A stretch of 25,819 bases of DNA from an uncultured Lachnospiraceae bacterium (GCA_910588965.1 CAJUSO010000048.1:1-25819); one strand, 5' to 3'; counted from the stretch's first letter, positions 1 to 8,661 are shown. Made by a program: numbers and translations. The notes: generated by a model from the sequence alone, not told the origin.

Positions 1-72
1 AACTCTTAGAATCTTTCAAGGTTATTTCACTGTTCAGTTGTCAAGGTCTTATCTGCTGTCTCACGCGACAGC
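1..72 (-). promoter_or_regulatory. 5' leader of an rRNA operon (16S gene beyond left edge)
   Basis: Read on the minus strand, the transcript from the two upstream promoters begins with a short hairpin (GCTGTC / GACAGC arms at 67-72 and 55-60). It continues into the motif CTTGACAACTGAACAG near 30-46. That motif resembles the CTTTGAAAACTRAACAA-type leader sequence found just before 16S rRNA in many Firmicutes, where it takes part in antitermination and processing. The 16S gene itself is not in the window. The assignment rests on the motif plus the unusually strong tandem promoters; a tRNA operon is a less likely alternative. Confidence 0.68.
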
Positions 73-78
73 TTATTT

Positions 79-107
79 ATATTATCACAGCTTTTCGGAT
101 TTGTCAA
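79..107 (-). promoter_or_regulatory. rRNA-type promoter P2 (sigma-A)
   Basis: A perfect -35 TTGACA (102-107) and a -10 TAATAT (79-84) are separated by exactly 17 bp on the minus strand. The upstream flank is AT-rich, with A/T runs at 108-140 that could act as an UP element. It is the proximal of two tandem promoters pointing out of the left edge. Confidence 0.8.
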
Positions 108-203
108 CAACTTTTTTCAACTTTTTTATTTTTTAAATAATTGAAATTTACTCGTTTGCAATTCCAGCCTGTGATCTCTGCTCTGCTTGCACACAGCTTT
201 GTT

Positions 204-232
204 ATAATAGCACACCTTCACGCTCCTGTCAA
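204..232 (-). promoter_or_regulatory. rRNA-type promoter P1 (sigma-A)
   Basis: A perfect -35 TTGACA (227-232), a 17-bp spacer and a -10 TATTAT (204-209) lie on the minus strand, 125 bp upstream of P2. Tandem near-consensus promoters of this kind are the usual arrangement in front of Firmicute rRNA operons. No reading frame with a ribosome-binding site follows before the window edge. Confidence 0.8.
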
Positions 233-257
233 CGGGTTTTTACACATTTTTACATTT

Positions 258-313
258 TATGGGAAATTACTTATAGGCAAGCTTTTAACATATGGGAAAT
301 TGTTTATAGGCAA
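258..313. repeat. Two 23-bp direct repeats at 33-bp spacing
   Basis: Copies at 258-280 and 291-313 share TATGGGAAATT-NN-TTATAGGCAA, with two substitutions over 23 bases. A partial third TATGGAAA lies near 324. They lie immediately upstream of promoter P1 on the minus strand. They could be factor-binding sites or diverged duplicated promoter material, because each copy reads TTGCCTATAA on the minus strand. No function is proven. Confidence 0.6.
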
Positions 314-458
314 TCCTTTCATATATGGAAAGAACACCTATTGCAAAGTTCCTAAAACAGCCCCTTCCGCAGACATCGTGAGGGTTGCATCTATAGGGCG
401 CTTACCCCCGCGGTATTCTTCAAGTATCTATATAAGCACCACCACATGCCAGCATAAA

Positions 459-495
459 GGGAAGGCAGAACCCAATATATGGATTCCGCCTTCCC
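459..495 (-). terminator. Terminator after the mucinase gene
   Basis: This is a 12-bp stem (459-470 with 484-495) and a 13-base loop, 100 bases past the stop codon of the upstream gene. On the minus-strand RNA the one non-Watson-Crick position is a G-U wobble. On the plus-strand RNA it would be an A-C mismatch, which favours minus-strand use. A short TTT follows. A 9-base direct repeat (ATGCCAGCA, 446-454 and 508-516) flanks the hairpin. Confidence 0.72.
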
Positions 496-595
496 TCCTT
501 ACATTTTATGCCAGCAAACTTTCCTGCACCGTTACGCCATCTTTCCCTTGCGCATCCCTTTACATACAATCTGCTGTTTGCATATATTCACTATC

Positions 596-3500
596 CTACT
601 TTACAGTCGCTTTGGTACTCATGCCTGCTTTTCTCATGATTTTCTTTACGCTGGCACGTTTCTTGGCGCTGGCCTTCTGCGGAAGGGTAACCTTCATAGA
701 CGCACTTGTGTTTTTAAATGCCTGGGTTTTGATATTCTTAATGGCTGTGCCCAAGAATACCACTTTCTTTAACTTCTTGCATCCATAGAACGCCTTCTTA
801 TCGATTGTAGATACCCTCTTGCCGATAGATACCTGGGCAAGGTTTGTACAGCCGGCAAATGCTTCGCTCTTGATAGTCTGTACATAAGCGCCAATAGTTA
901 CTTTCTTCAGCTTCTTAAAGCCTTTGAATGCTTTGGCGGATACACTGGTAACCTTGAAGGTTACATCCCTGAATTCCACGGTAGAAGCAATAGATGCAGA
1001 TGTGGCATTCTTATCCGTGCCTTTGACTACTGCAACTGTCTTCTTCGAAGTGCTGGTCACTTTATAACGGATCTTCTTCACGGTAAAGGTATCGCCAACC
1101 TTCGCATTCTTCTCCAGGCCTTTCTGGGCGGCTGTAAGTTCTTTTGCATAGCGGTTCATCTTAGAATAGCTTGCCGTCTTCTCATATGCCCTTGTTGCCC
1201 TTACATAATATGCCTCAAATTCTTCCCAGCTGGTGTCTGTGTAATCCTTGTTGCCAGCTTCATAGGTTTTCTTGGCTGCGTCAATTGCTGCCTTCAGGGT
1301 TTTCTTAGCCTCCTGGAGCTTCTTCTCATCTTCGCTTGGCTCTTCATCGCCCTTTAAGCTATCCTGTGCAGAGATAAGGGCTGCTTTCAGGCGGTCTAAC
1401 TGTGCCTTGCTGCCAGAATCCACTCCTGCCTTCGCTTCATTATAAGCAGATTCAAATGCTTCCCAGGTTGCATGGGAGTAGTCCTTCTGGCCTGCATCGT
1501 ACACTGCCTTTGCGGCTGCGATTGCGGTATCCAGTGCTGCCCTGGCTGCCTCAAGTTCCTTCTCTATTTCACTTGGTTCATTTTTGTCAGCTGGCTTCAA
1601 GTTATTCTTAGCTGCTGTCAAGGTTTCTGCCAGGCGGTCTAACTGTGCCTTGCTGCTAGAATCCACTCCTGCCTTTGCTTCATTATAAGCAGATTCAAAT
1701 GCTTCCCAGGTTGCGTTGCTGTAGTCTTTCTGCCCTGCATCATATACTGCCTTTGCAGCTGCAATGGTATCATTCAATGCTTTCCTGGCTGCCTCAAGCT
1801 GTTTCTCTGTTTCGCTTGGCTCAGGTGTTTCTGCTTTCTTCAAAGCCTGCTGGGCATCTTTAAGATCCTGCTCCAGACGGTTCAGCTTTGTCACGCTAGC
1901 GGAATCCAGGCCTGCACGGGCTGCTACCAGGGCTTCCTCAAAGGCTTCCCAAGTCTCGTCAGAGTAATCGCCGCGCGTTACCGCTTCTGCTTCTGCAATC
2001 GCATCATTCAGGTTCTTCCTTGCTTCTGCAAGTTCTTTCTCATCTTCGCTTGGAAGTGTCTCATCCGGGGTCTTCAGGCCTCCATGGGCTGCAAGCAATG
2101 CTGTCGCCAGCCTGTTTACCTTAGAAATACTCTCAGACTCCAAGCCTAACCTGGCTTCAGTGTATGCATCCTCAAAGGCTTCCCAGCTCTGCGTGGAATA
2201 GTCGCCTCTTCCAGCTTCATAAGCGGGCTTCACCTGATCTATGGCTGCCTTTAATGCCTTCCTAGCATTGTCAAGTTCTTTGCCTGTCTCAGTCAACAGC
2301 TTCAGGTTATCCTGTGCTGCCTCCAAGGCGGCTTTTGTCTCCCTGATTTCTTCTAATGTGCCTGTCTTTTCTGCCTGCCTAGCTGCTTCATATGCTTCCG
2401 CAAATACAGTCCAGGTAGCGTTTGAATACAGGCTTTCCCCAGCGCTGTAAACATCCTGTGCATTACTGATAGCGGATGTAAGCTGGTCTTTTGCTTCTGC
2501 AAGGTCTTTCGGTGCAAACACCTCTGCATTTGCTGCCATAAAAGCTCTTTCTTCTGGTGTGTCATAGGAAATCCGTGTCTGCATCCAAATTTCTGCCAGT
2601 GATGCAAAATTGCCGGCGCCCTTGTAAACCCTAATCTGCATATAATGCCCATTTACATCTTTTGGAACATCTAATATTTCTGTCTTACCAGCTGCAGCCG
2701 CCTCATTCTTTGTTTTCTTTCTACCAGTGGTATACTTATCGCCGGTAATCGTATTGGTTGCAGGATCAAACTCATCCCCTACAATACACTCATATTCCTG
2801 TACAATCCCATTTGAGCCTGAAGGCCTCTGCTGGAAGGATTTTGTATCATACGCGCTGGCGTCTTCTTCAAATTTTACCGTAATGATGGCCGGATTATCG
2901 TCAGATACAACAAATACTGATGGGCTCCACTGGGAATGCCAGAATGTGGAAGCGGAACCATCTGCCACAGCCCCTTTCACACCATTGCTGCCGCCTTCTT
3001 CAGGCGCTTCGGTATTTGCCCATACCCCTTCAGAAGCAGCTGTTTTTTCATACCCATCATTCAAATGAACCACGCAGCTTGCGCTGTAATCCACGCCGTC
3101 TACTGTTGCATTCGCACTAATAACGGCTGTGCCGAAGCCTACGAAATACACTGTGCCGTTTTCATCAACCCGTGCAACGCTTTCATCGGAAGATTTCCAT
3201 ACCATCTTCGTGCCAGGGCTAACCCAACGGTCTGTAAACCTTGCATGAAGCTGGATAGGTTCTTCTGCGCTATCCCGTTCTATATAATCCTCTTCAATGT
3301 CCATGACGCCCTTTTCAATCTTCACATTATCAAGGACGAAATCTTTATAGCCGCTGAAATCAAGCATTGAACCTGAATATCCGCCCGTCTGCGGCGCTAC
3401 GCCGGTAGAATAGATACCAAACCAGTTCTGCCCGCTCTCACTTGCTGTAAAACTAAACCCAAACCTCTTTGTCTCACCTGGGGTACCAGCTAAGGACCAG

Positions 3501-6500
3501 CTTCTCACGTTATTATCATCCCCATCGCCGAGGCGCACTTCATATACGCGGTTGCTGCCCATCTGGTAATCAAAGGATACATAATACGTCTGTCCTGGCT
3601 GGAAATGGAAGTTCTGCGGAATGGTCTGGTAAACCATCCTGTTCCTCTGCGACAGCCCATTTACCTTCAGGGACCAATTCCCATCCAGCACATCATCTAC
3701 GCTCTTGCTGATATAGCCCTTGCTCGTATATGGATCATGCCTCTCTGAAAGGTGGACACGGTTATCCTCTACGCCTTCTGCCGAACCAACAACGAACGGA
3801 TAAAGCCCTTGTGCATTTTCTTCAAAATCATTGAAGAAGGATGTAATAATCCCATCTTCGTTTGTCTCTAAAGCGACATCCATCTTTGTCTCAACCACAC
3901 GGATATCGTCAAAATAAGTAGCCCCTGCCCCTGCCTCACGCTTAAATGTCAGTGTGGCTGTGCTGCCTTCAGCTGTAAAGAACACATACAGGTTCTGGAA
4001 ACGGCTGTAAGATTGCTGGCTTGCCACTGTATGGGTATTCGTATTGTGCTGGTCGGATTTCACATAATTAAATGCATAGGACTGTTCCGTATAGTTCGTC
4101 CCCAAAACCTTCCCGCCAGCCGACGTTACCGTTACATGTGCCTTAGAATCGCTCCTGTTGTCCGTACCTACATAAAGTGCATACTTCTGCCCTTTCCTCA
4201 GGTTTGTAAGTTTCGTGCTGACAGTTACGTCGCCTTCCAGTTTCAGCATATGGTTTGCGCTGGAATTATCCACGATTTCTGCAGTCCCAGGACCAGTAAC
4301 TGTCCTATGGCTTTCTACGTCCTGATCGTTAAATCCCATGTCATACACATACTTAGATGTCTGCCAATCCACTTCCAGAGGAGCCTTTTCCCCTTTGAAT
4401 ATTACATAAGGGATTTCTCTTTCCATATCCTCCAATGTAATGGTGTTGTCTACTACATTTACAACTTTTTTGTCTGTCCTTCCTGCATCAGTCAGCTTGT
4501 ATACAACTACGTTGGAAAGCCCTTGCCAATCTTTGGTCAATGTCCAGGTGCTGGTGCCGCCAGCCGTATTCCAATGGTACATCTTCAGATCGTCTGCCGC
4601 CAGCTTGTTGCCGTTGCAGTCCCAATTCCACGGGATTAAGTATTTCTCATCCCCTACGTTGGAGCCATCGCCGCCAGTCGGGGCGCCCTCTGAAATTGTC
4701 ACGCCATTTAACGTAATTGTCCTGCTCCTGAAATCCCTCAGGTTCGTGTAATCATTGGATTTCCTGCTAACTACAACTTCTGAGTTGTCTGCTGCATCCT
4801 TGGTGTTCCTCAGTGTAATCTGCATTTCTGGCGTCCAGCTCTCCCTCTCGTCTGTTGGCAGAGTAACAGCCTCACCGTCTACCCAATCTACTACCTGATA
4901 GTGCTGCAGGTATTTTGTAATCAGGTTATGCCGGAACATAACATTAATATAATTTTTATAATTTGTACGCCCCTGCCACCCCTCAAAATCTGTCATATTC
5001 AGGCCGCCAAGCAATGGTGACTGCGCTGCGCCGTGGTAGGACGGATAATCTGCAATCCAGGAATCCTTCTGGTGGTTACGCAGGAAACGCATTACCGCAC
5101 TGTTCTCACCCTTTGCAGCATTGCCGCCATAAGCTAAATCTGCCGCCCAGTGCTGTAAGGTAGAATCATATTCTCCTGTTGGGCCCCATTCTGTAGCTAC
5201 ACGCCAGCCAAGGCCTGAGATTTCACGGAACAGCATACGGGTAGCCCAAGAATCCTCATTCTCTCCGCCAGATGTATGGTTGCCCCATACGTCTACATAA
5301 ATAAAGTCAAGGTTATTGCCTACTTGGTCATATAATTCTTTAAACCTAGCCTCCCTGGCTCCGGTCGCAAGATCATACCTGGAATTGATACCGATACCCT
5401 GATCCAGCCAGTTCCATCCGAAGTTCCCCTGGGAAAGCTCGTTGCTGAATGCTTTTGCCTCAGCATACATTTCACTCGCATTCACATGGATGCCAAACAG
5501 GGCGCCCATTTTCTTACCTTCTACCATAAGTGTATTCATATCGTCCGCACCGCCGATGCGCCGTCCGATATCGCCATAGTCCGGATGCCCGGAATCATGG
5601 CCTTCTGAGCCATAGCCTTTCAGCAATACGCCCTGACCCAAACCTTCCGTATTCAGGTAAACCCTTTTCACTCCATCTAAGTTCATTAAGAACGGGTTAG
5701 CCGCATGGCTGCCGAAGTTCATAGCAATACGGTAATTTACCAGTTCTGGCACTTCCTCACTCTTGTAAGGGTTGTGCATAATAGAACGGAACTCCACTGC
5801 GCCGTCCTGCCAGTCAATGTCGCCATCCCCATTTGCATCGCCTGCAATTGCAACCTTTGCGCTCGGCATAATCTCATGCTCTACCACATAGGTGCGCTGC
5901 TCTGTGGTATTCTGGTTCTTGCCATCCACTGCAACCCTATCAACCACTACATTGGTAGTAACCTTCCTGTCATAATACCATTGTGTACTTGCAAGCCCTA
6001 AGGTACTTGCATCTTCCGAATCTGTTACAGTTGCCAGCACACGCGTATTGCTTGCGCCGCCAGACGATATGTAAGAAGCCACATGGGTCCCTTCGTATTC
6101 AGAGTTGCTCCACAAGCCTGCGCTCATCTCGTTATTTGAAATAAACCCATAGATAAAATCTTCGGTTGCCGCATTGTTGGTCAGCTTCATGCCCTTTACC
6201 ACATCAAAGTCCCTGTCACCGCTGATACGGGTATTACTGGACATCTTCGCGCCTTTCAGATGCGCGTTTGCCTGCTTGCTGTTGACAGATATCAGGCTGT
6301 GGTCCGGAACCTCAATGGTCTGCACCGGATACAGCTGGTATCCATTTTCGTCCAAATCCTTCAGGTTATTCTCAACCTTTGTGATGTCAAAGGATGCCGT
6401 ATTGTCTTTCACTGTAATGACTGCTGTAATTACACAGTCAATATTCTGGCCTTTCAATGCCATTTCATAAGTTGCTGACGTATTTGTAAAAGTGGTTTTT

Positions 6501-7837
6501 AAATTATCTTTTGTCACTTTGCAGGACACGCCGTTAATCTTGAAATTCACCAGCCTGTTAACCTGGCCGTAGAAAGTCTTCCCAGCAAGGTCGCCTTTTT
6601 TCATCTCATATCTAACAATGCTGGGGAAATCCTTTGCTACTACCACTTTCATATCATCGGTATTCAAATCCATTGTAGCAAATTCCGACTGTGAACAGAT
6701 TACAATATCATCTGCGGCTACATTTTCACCTTCCACTACAACCCTAACGCTTTCAGAAATATAGCCTTTCTTGCTTACTGTAATGTTATATGTCCCGTCC
6801 AGAACTTCCAAATCATACGTTCCGTCTGCTGCAGTCTCCGCACTATACCTGCCCGTTTCAAGCTTCACGCCTGAAACAGGGTTCCCTTCTTCATCTACCA
6901 CTTTACCAGTGATATGGTTCCCTTCTACTTGGGCCTGGCCTTCGTAAAAGATATTATTTAAGTATACATCGGTCACGTTACCGCTGTAACCTGCGCACTT
7001 AATAGCAATCTTGCCTTCCTTCCCAAGTTCCATGCCGTTTGGCTCGTTTTCAAAAACCTTATTCCCGCCAACCGTCATGCTGAACTTACCATCGGCAGTC
7101 CACTCAACTTTAACCTTTGTCCATTTACTCTGCCCTGGGGCTGCTACGCCGCTTGGCTGGTAGGGATTACCCTGGCCATTATACTTCTGCCAATACCAGC
7201 CGCCGCTATCATACCCTAAGAACACGCCATGCGCAGGATTCGTATAGTCCAAATACACGCCAAAACGGGTATTCGCATTTGTCGAACCCTGGAAAATCTC
7301 ATATTCAAAATACCCGTCCTCTGTAAAATCAAATGTATTGGGGTTCACAAACATTGCTGGATATCCGTTTGTGTCTGATATGTCATTCCCATTTTCCGTA
7401 CCTGCCTTTAGATGCAGGTATCCATTATACATTTCCATTACGGCATCGTCCCCGATTACCGTCTGGGGATCTTGGACCCATGCATCATGTTTCCCGTCTA
7501 TCGCAACAGACCTTCCACCCTTCTCGGCTTCCGGCACGGCATTCTCTTCTGCTGCCGCCATAACCTCCGGCGCTTCATCCTCTGCTTCGCCTTCAATCTG
7601 GGGCGCATCCTCACTTACTACGCCTTCTGTTTCCTGCGGAGCCTCTTGGCCCCCCTCACCTTCTGTAACCTCTGCATCCTCTTGCTTTGCTTCCTCAACT
7701 TCATCCGGAACCTCCTCCGAAGCTTCTTCCGCTACCGTAGGAACTTCGCTTGCCCATGCTGTCATAGGCGCTGCCGTCACCACCATGCTAATCGCCAGCA
7801 CGCAGCTTAATAATTTTGTAACACTCCGCTTTTTCAT
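596..7837 (-). CDS. Secreted endo-alpha-N-acetylgalactosaminidase (GH101)
   Basis: GH101 enzymes release the core-1 disaccharide Gal-beta1,3-GalNAc from Ser/Thr of mucin-type glycoproteins. The 2413-residue product has a signal peptide (1-29, ending AWA), an acidic Pro/Glu linker (30-105), a concanavalin-like N-domain (~110-300), a CarboxypepD_reg-like domain (~307-380), then the GH101 core. The core carries the GDANGDGDIDWQDGA calcium-type loop (~666), nucleophile D849 in YVDVWGN and acid/base E883 in ATEWG. The 34-residue gap compares with 32 in the pneumococcal enzyme (D764/E796). Two galactose-binding-like domains, a bacterial Ig-like domain (~1500-1585), an F5/8-type domain (~1590-1750), six FIVAR-type helical repeats (~1756-2240) and BspA-like LRRs (~2244-2413) follow. 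There is no LPXTG motif. ATG at 7837 is chosen over TTG at 7843 because GAGGTG sits 7 bases upstream of it. Confidence 0.95.
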   Translation of the reverse strand: MKKRSVTKLLSCVLAISMVVTAAPMTAWASEVPTVAEEASEEVPDEVEEAKQEDAEVTEGEGGQEAPQETEGVVSEDAPQIEGEAEDEAPEVMAAAEENAVPEAEKGGRSVAIDGKHDAWVQDPQTVIGDDAVMEMYNGYLHLKAGTENGNDISDTNGYPAMFVNPNTFDFTEDGYFEYEIFQGSTNANTRFGVYLDYTNPAHGVFLGYDSGGWYWQKYNGQGNPYQPSGVAAPGQSKWTKVKVEWTADGKFSMTVGGNKVFENEPNGMELGKEGKIAIKCAGYSGNVTDVYLNNIFYEGQAQVEGNHITGKVVDEEGNPVSGVKLETGRYSAETAADGTYDLEVLDGTYNITVSKKGYISESVRVVVEGENVAADDIVICSQSEFATMDLNTDDMKVVVAKDFPSIVRYEMKKGDLAGKTFYGQVNRLVNFKINGVSCKVTKDNLKTTFTNTSATYEMALKGQNIDCVITAVITVKDNTASFDITKVENNLKDLDENGYQLYPVQTIEVPDHSLISVNSKQANAHLKGAKMSSNTRISGDRDFDVVKGMKLTNNAATEDFIYGFISNNEMSAGLWSNSEYEGTHVASYISSGGASNTRVLATVTDSEDASTLGLASTQWYYDRKVTTNVVVDRVAVDGKNQNTTEQRTYVVEHEIMPSAKVAIAGDANGDGDIDWQDGAVEFRSIMHNPYKSEEVPELVNYRIAMNFGSHAANPFLMNLDGVKRVYLNTEGLGQGVLLKGYGSEGHDSGHPDYGDIGRRIGGADDMNTLMVEGKKMGALFGIHVNASEMYAEAKAFSNELSQGNFGWNWLDQGIGINSRYDLATGAREARFKELYDQVGNNLDFIYVDVWGNHTSGGENEDSWATRMLFREISGLGWRVATEWGPTGEYDSTLQHWAADLAYGGNAAKGENSAVMRFLRNHQKDSWIADYPSYHGAAQSPLLGGLNMTDFEGWQGRTNYKNYINVMFRHNLITKYLQHYQVVDWVDGEAVTLPTDERESWTPEMQITLRNTKDAADNSEVVVSRKSNDYTNLRDFRSRTITLNGVTISEGAPTGGDGSNVGDEKYLIPWNWDCNGNKLAADDLKMYHWNTAGGTSTWTLTKDWQGLSNVVVYKLTDAGRTDKKVVNVVDNTITLEDMEREIPYVIFKGEKAPLEVDWQTSKYVYDMGFNDQDVESHRTVTGPGTAEIVDNSSANHMLKLEGDVTVSTKLTNLRKGQKYALYVGTDNRSDSKAHVTVTSAGGKVLGTNYTEQSYAFNYVKSDQHNTNTHTVASQQSYSRFQNLYVFFTAEGSTATLTFKREAGAGATYFDDIRVVETKMDVALETNEDGIITSFFNDFEENAQGLYPFVVGSAEGVEDNRVHLSERHDPYTSKGYISKSVDDVLDGNWSLKVNGLSQRNRMVYQTIPQNFHFQPGQTYYVSFDYQMGSNRVYEVRLGDGDDNNVRSWSLAGTPGETKRFGFSFTASESGQNWFGIYSTGVAPQTGGYSGSMLDFSGYKDFVLDNVKIEKGVMDIEEDYIERDSAEEPIQLHARFTDRWVSPGTKMVWKSSDESVARVDENGTVYFVGFGTAVISANATVDGVDYSASCVVHLNDGYEKTAASEGVWANTEAPEEGGSNGVKGAVADGSASTFWHSQWSPSVFVVSDDNPAIITVKFEEDASAYDTKSFQQRPSGSNGIVQEYECIVGDEFDPATNTITGDKYTTGRKKTKNEAAAAGKTEILDVPKDVNGHYMQIRVYKGAGNFASLAEIWMQTRISYDTPEERAFMAANAEVFAPKDLAEAKDQLTSAISNAQDVYSAGESLYSNATWTVFAEAYEAARQAEKTGTLEEIRETKAALEAAQDNLKLLTETGKELDNARKALKAAIDQVKPAYEAGRGDYSTQSWEAFEDAYTEARLGLESESISKVNRLATALLAAHGGLKTPDETLPSEDEKELAEARKNLNDAIAEAEAVTRGDYSDETWEAFEEALVAARAGLDSASVTKLNRLEQDLKDAQQALKKAETPEPSETEKQLEAARKALNDTIAAAKAVYDAGQKDYSNATWEAFESAYNEAKAGVDSSSKAQLDRLAETLTAAKNNLKPADKNEPSEIEKELEAARAALDTAIAAAKAVYDAGQKDYSHATWEAFESAYNEAKAGVDSGSKAQLDRLKAALISAQDSLKGDEEPSEDEKKLQEAKKTLKAAIDAAKKTYEAGNKDYTDTSWEEFEAYYVRATRAYEKTASYSKMNRYAKELTAAQKGLEKNAKVGDTFTVKKIRYKVTSTSKKTVAVVKGTDKNATSASIASTVEFRDVTFKVTSVSAKAFKGFKKLKKVTIGAYVQTIKSEAFAGCTNLAQVSIGKRVSTIDKKAFYGCKKLKKVVFLGTAIKNIKTQAFKNTSASMKVTLPQKASAKKRASVKKIMRKAGMSTKATVK
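1388..1714 (-). repeat. Recently duplicated FIVAR segment inside the mucinase gene
   Basis: The DNA starting at 1388 and at 1631 (243-bp period, 81 codons) is nearly identical. About the first 84 bases differ at only two positions, and similarity fades beyond them. It encodes the fourth and fifth FIVAR-type repeats, both containing the segment AKAVYDAGQKDYS. The other four repeats are clearly more diverged. Confidence 0.8.
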
Positions 7838-7954
7838 AAGCAATCACCTCATGTCCTAAGCCCGCAGCCTTATAGGAAGGCTATTGGCTTATCCTTTCTG
7901 GTGGTATGGATCCGATATCCCTGCCAGGAATCCCCTTAGGCCATCCCATCCATA

Positions 7955-8018
7955 CAATCAATAGTTACTACCTAAACTTGTGTCAACAGTTACATTTTAG
8001 AACCATCGTTAATAGTTG
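7955..8018. repeat. Three motif copies at exactly 25-bp spacing upstream of the mucinase
   Basis: Fourteen-base copies begin at 7955, 7980 and 8005. On the minus strand they read GTAACTATTGATTG, GTAACTGTTGACAC and CAACTATTAACGAT. They overlap the candidate promoter hexamers 120-180 bp upstream of the mucinase start codon. Regular spacing at a promoter suggests cooperative binding of a regulator on one face of the DNA, but the factor is unknown. Confidence 0.5.
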
Positions 8019-8021
8019 CAA
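7994..8021 (-). promoter_or_regulatory. Candidate proximal promoter of the mucinase gene
   Basis: On the minus strand TTGCAA (8016-8021), a 16-bp spacer and TAAAAT (7994-7999, five of six consensus bases) would start a transcript with a leader of about 150 bases. A perfect TTGACA at 7983-7988 lies inside the same repeat cluster, but its partner at 17 bp (TATTGA) is poor. The leader contains a small hairpin (AGCCTT / AAGGCT arms, 7866-7882) just before the ribosome-binding site. Confidence 0.45.
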
Positions 8022-8042
8022 TATATCCTAAAGTTGTCCCAT

Positions 8043-8192
8043 GGGAATGCCGGCACCTATTAGCCGCAGGCATTGCCCCAATCCCGACAGGAAAACCTTG
8101 GGCGCAATGTTATGGCAGGACGGTTTCCTGATTTATAAAAACTCCCTTGACTCATTGCTTGGATAATGCTGGCGCTATATCCCCAAGCCAGC
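8043..8192 (-). other. Hairpin-rich region, possible structured leader RNA
   Basis: Three inverted repeats are stacked here. An extended hairpin at 8043-8078 has GGG-AATGC-CGGC paired with GCCG-GCATT-G-CCC and an 8-base loop. CAGGAAAACC (8088-8097) pairs with GGTTTCCTG (8122-8130) with one bulge. GCTGGC (8168-8173) pairs with GCCAGC (8187-8192). If transcription begins at the distal promoter near 8450, all would lie in the 5' leader of the mucinase mRNA. I do not recognise a known riboswitch class. Confidence 0.35.
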
Positions 8193-8450
8193 CCGATATG
8201 CGAAGAAAACATTACTAAACAGATTCTGCATTTTTCATAATTTTGCGGCTCCCATTACAAAAACACTAAAATACTGCCTAAAACCATCAAAAAGAAGCCA
8301 CACAACCCAAACATTTAATTCATAGAAAGCGTTATGCAAAATTACCATAGCAATATGCAAGGAAATTACGGCTCCTTTGGTATAATTATATACTTTTCTT
8401 CGAAATACCATTATTTTTTATGCATTTTTCCACGAGACCAACGTAATGTT

Positions 8451-8479
8451 AGTATAACAGATAATATCGCTAAATTCAA
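8451..8479 (-). promoter_or_regulatory. Candidate distal promoter
   Basis: On the minus strand TTGAAT (8474-8479), a 17-bp spacer and TATACT (8451-8456, five of six consensus bases) lie in an AT-rich context. A transcript from here would carry a leader of about 600 bases before the mucinase start, or would encode a small RNA ending in one of the hairpins between 8043 and 8192. No translated small frame with a convincing ribosome-binding site was found downstream. Confidence 0.45.
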
Positions 8480-8661
8480 GTTAAAATTTACCGAAAATTT
8501 ACTAATTTTCTTGTGCAATATTACTTGAACTAATACAAAGGGTCCTGTAATGCATGATTCTCCGCCTATGGCGGGCCGTTTTCCTATGAAGGGACAATGG
8601 GGGCAACCCCCCTCCGCCTCCTTTCCCCTCATCCTTGAGAGGACTGCACCTTTTGACGCGC

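Noticed and set aside
141..788. Plus-strand frame of 215 codons at the left edge
   Set aside because: It runs through two strong minus-strand promoters, a terminator and the 3' end of the mucinase gene, and has no ribosome-binding site.
5790..5850. Dockerin-like calcium loop (GDANGDGDIDWQDG) in the mucinase
   Set aside because: There is a single copy, followed by DWQDGA directly before the catalytic barrel, which is typical of GH101 itself. A dockerin would need two linked repeats.
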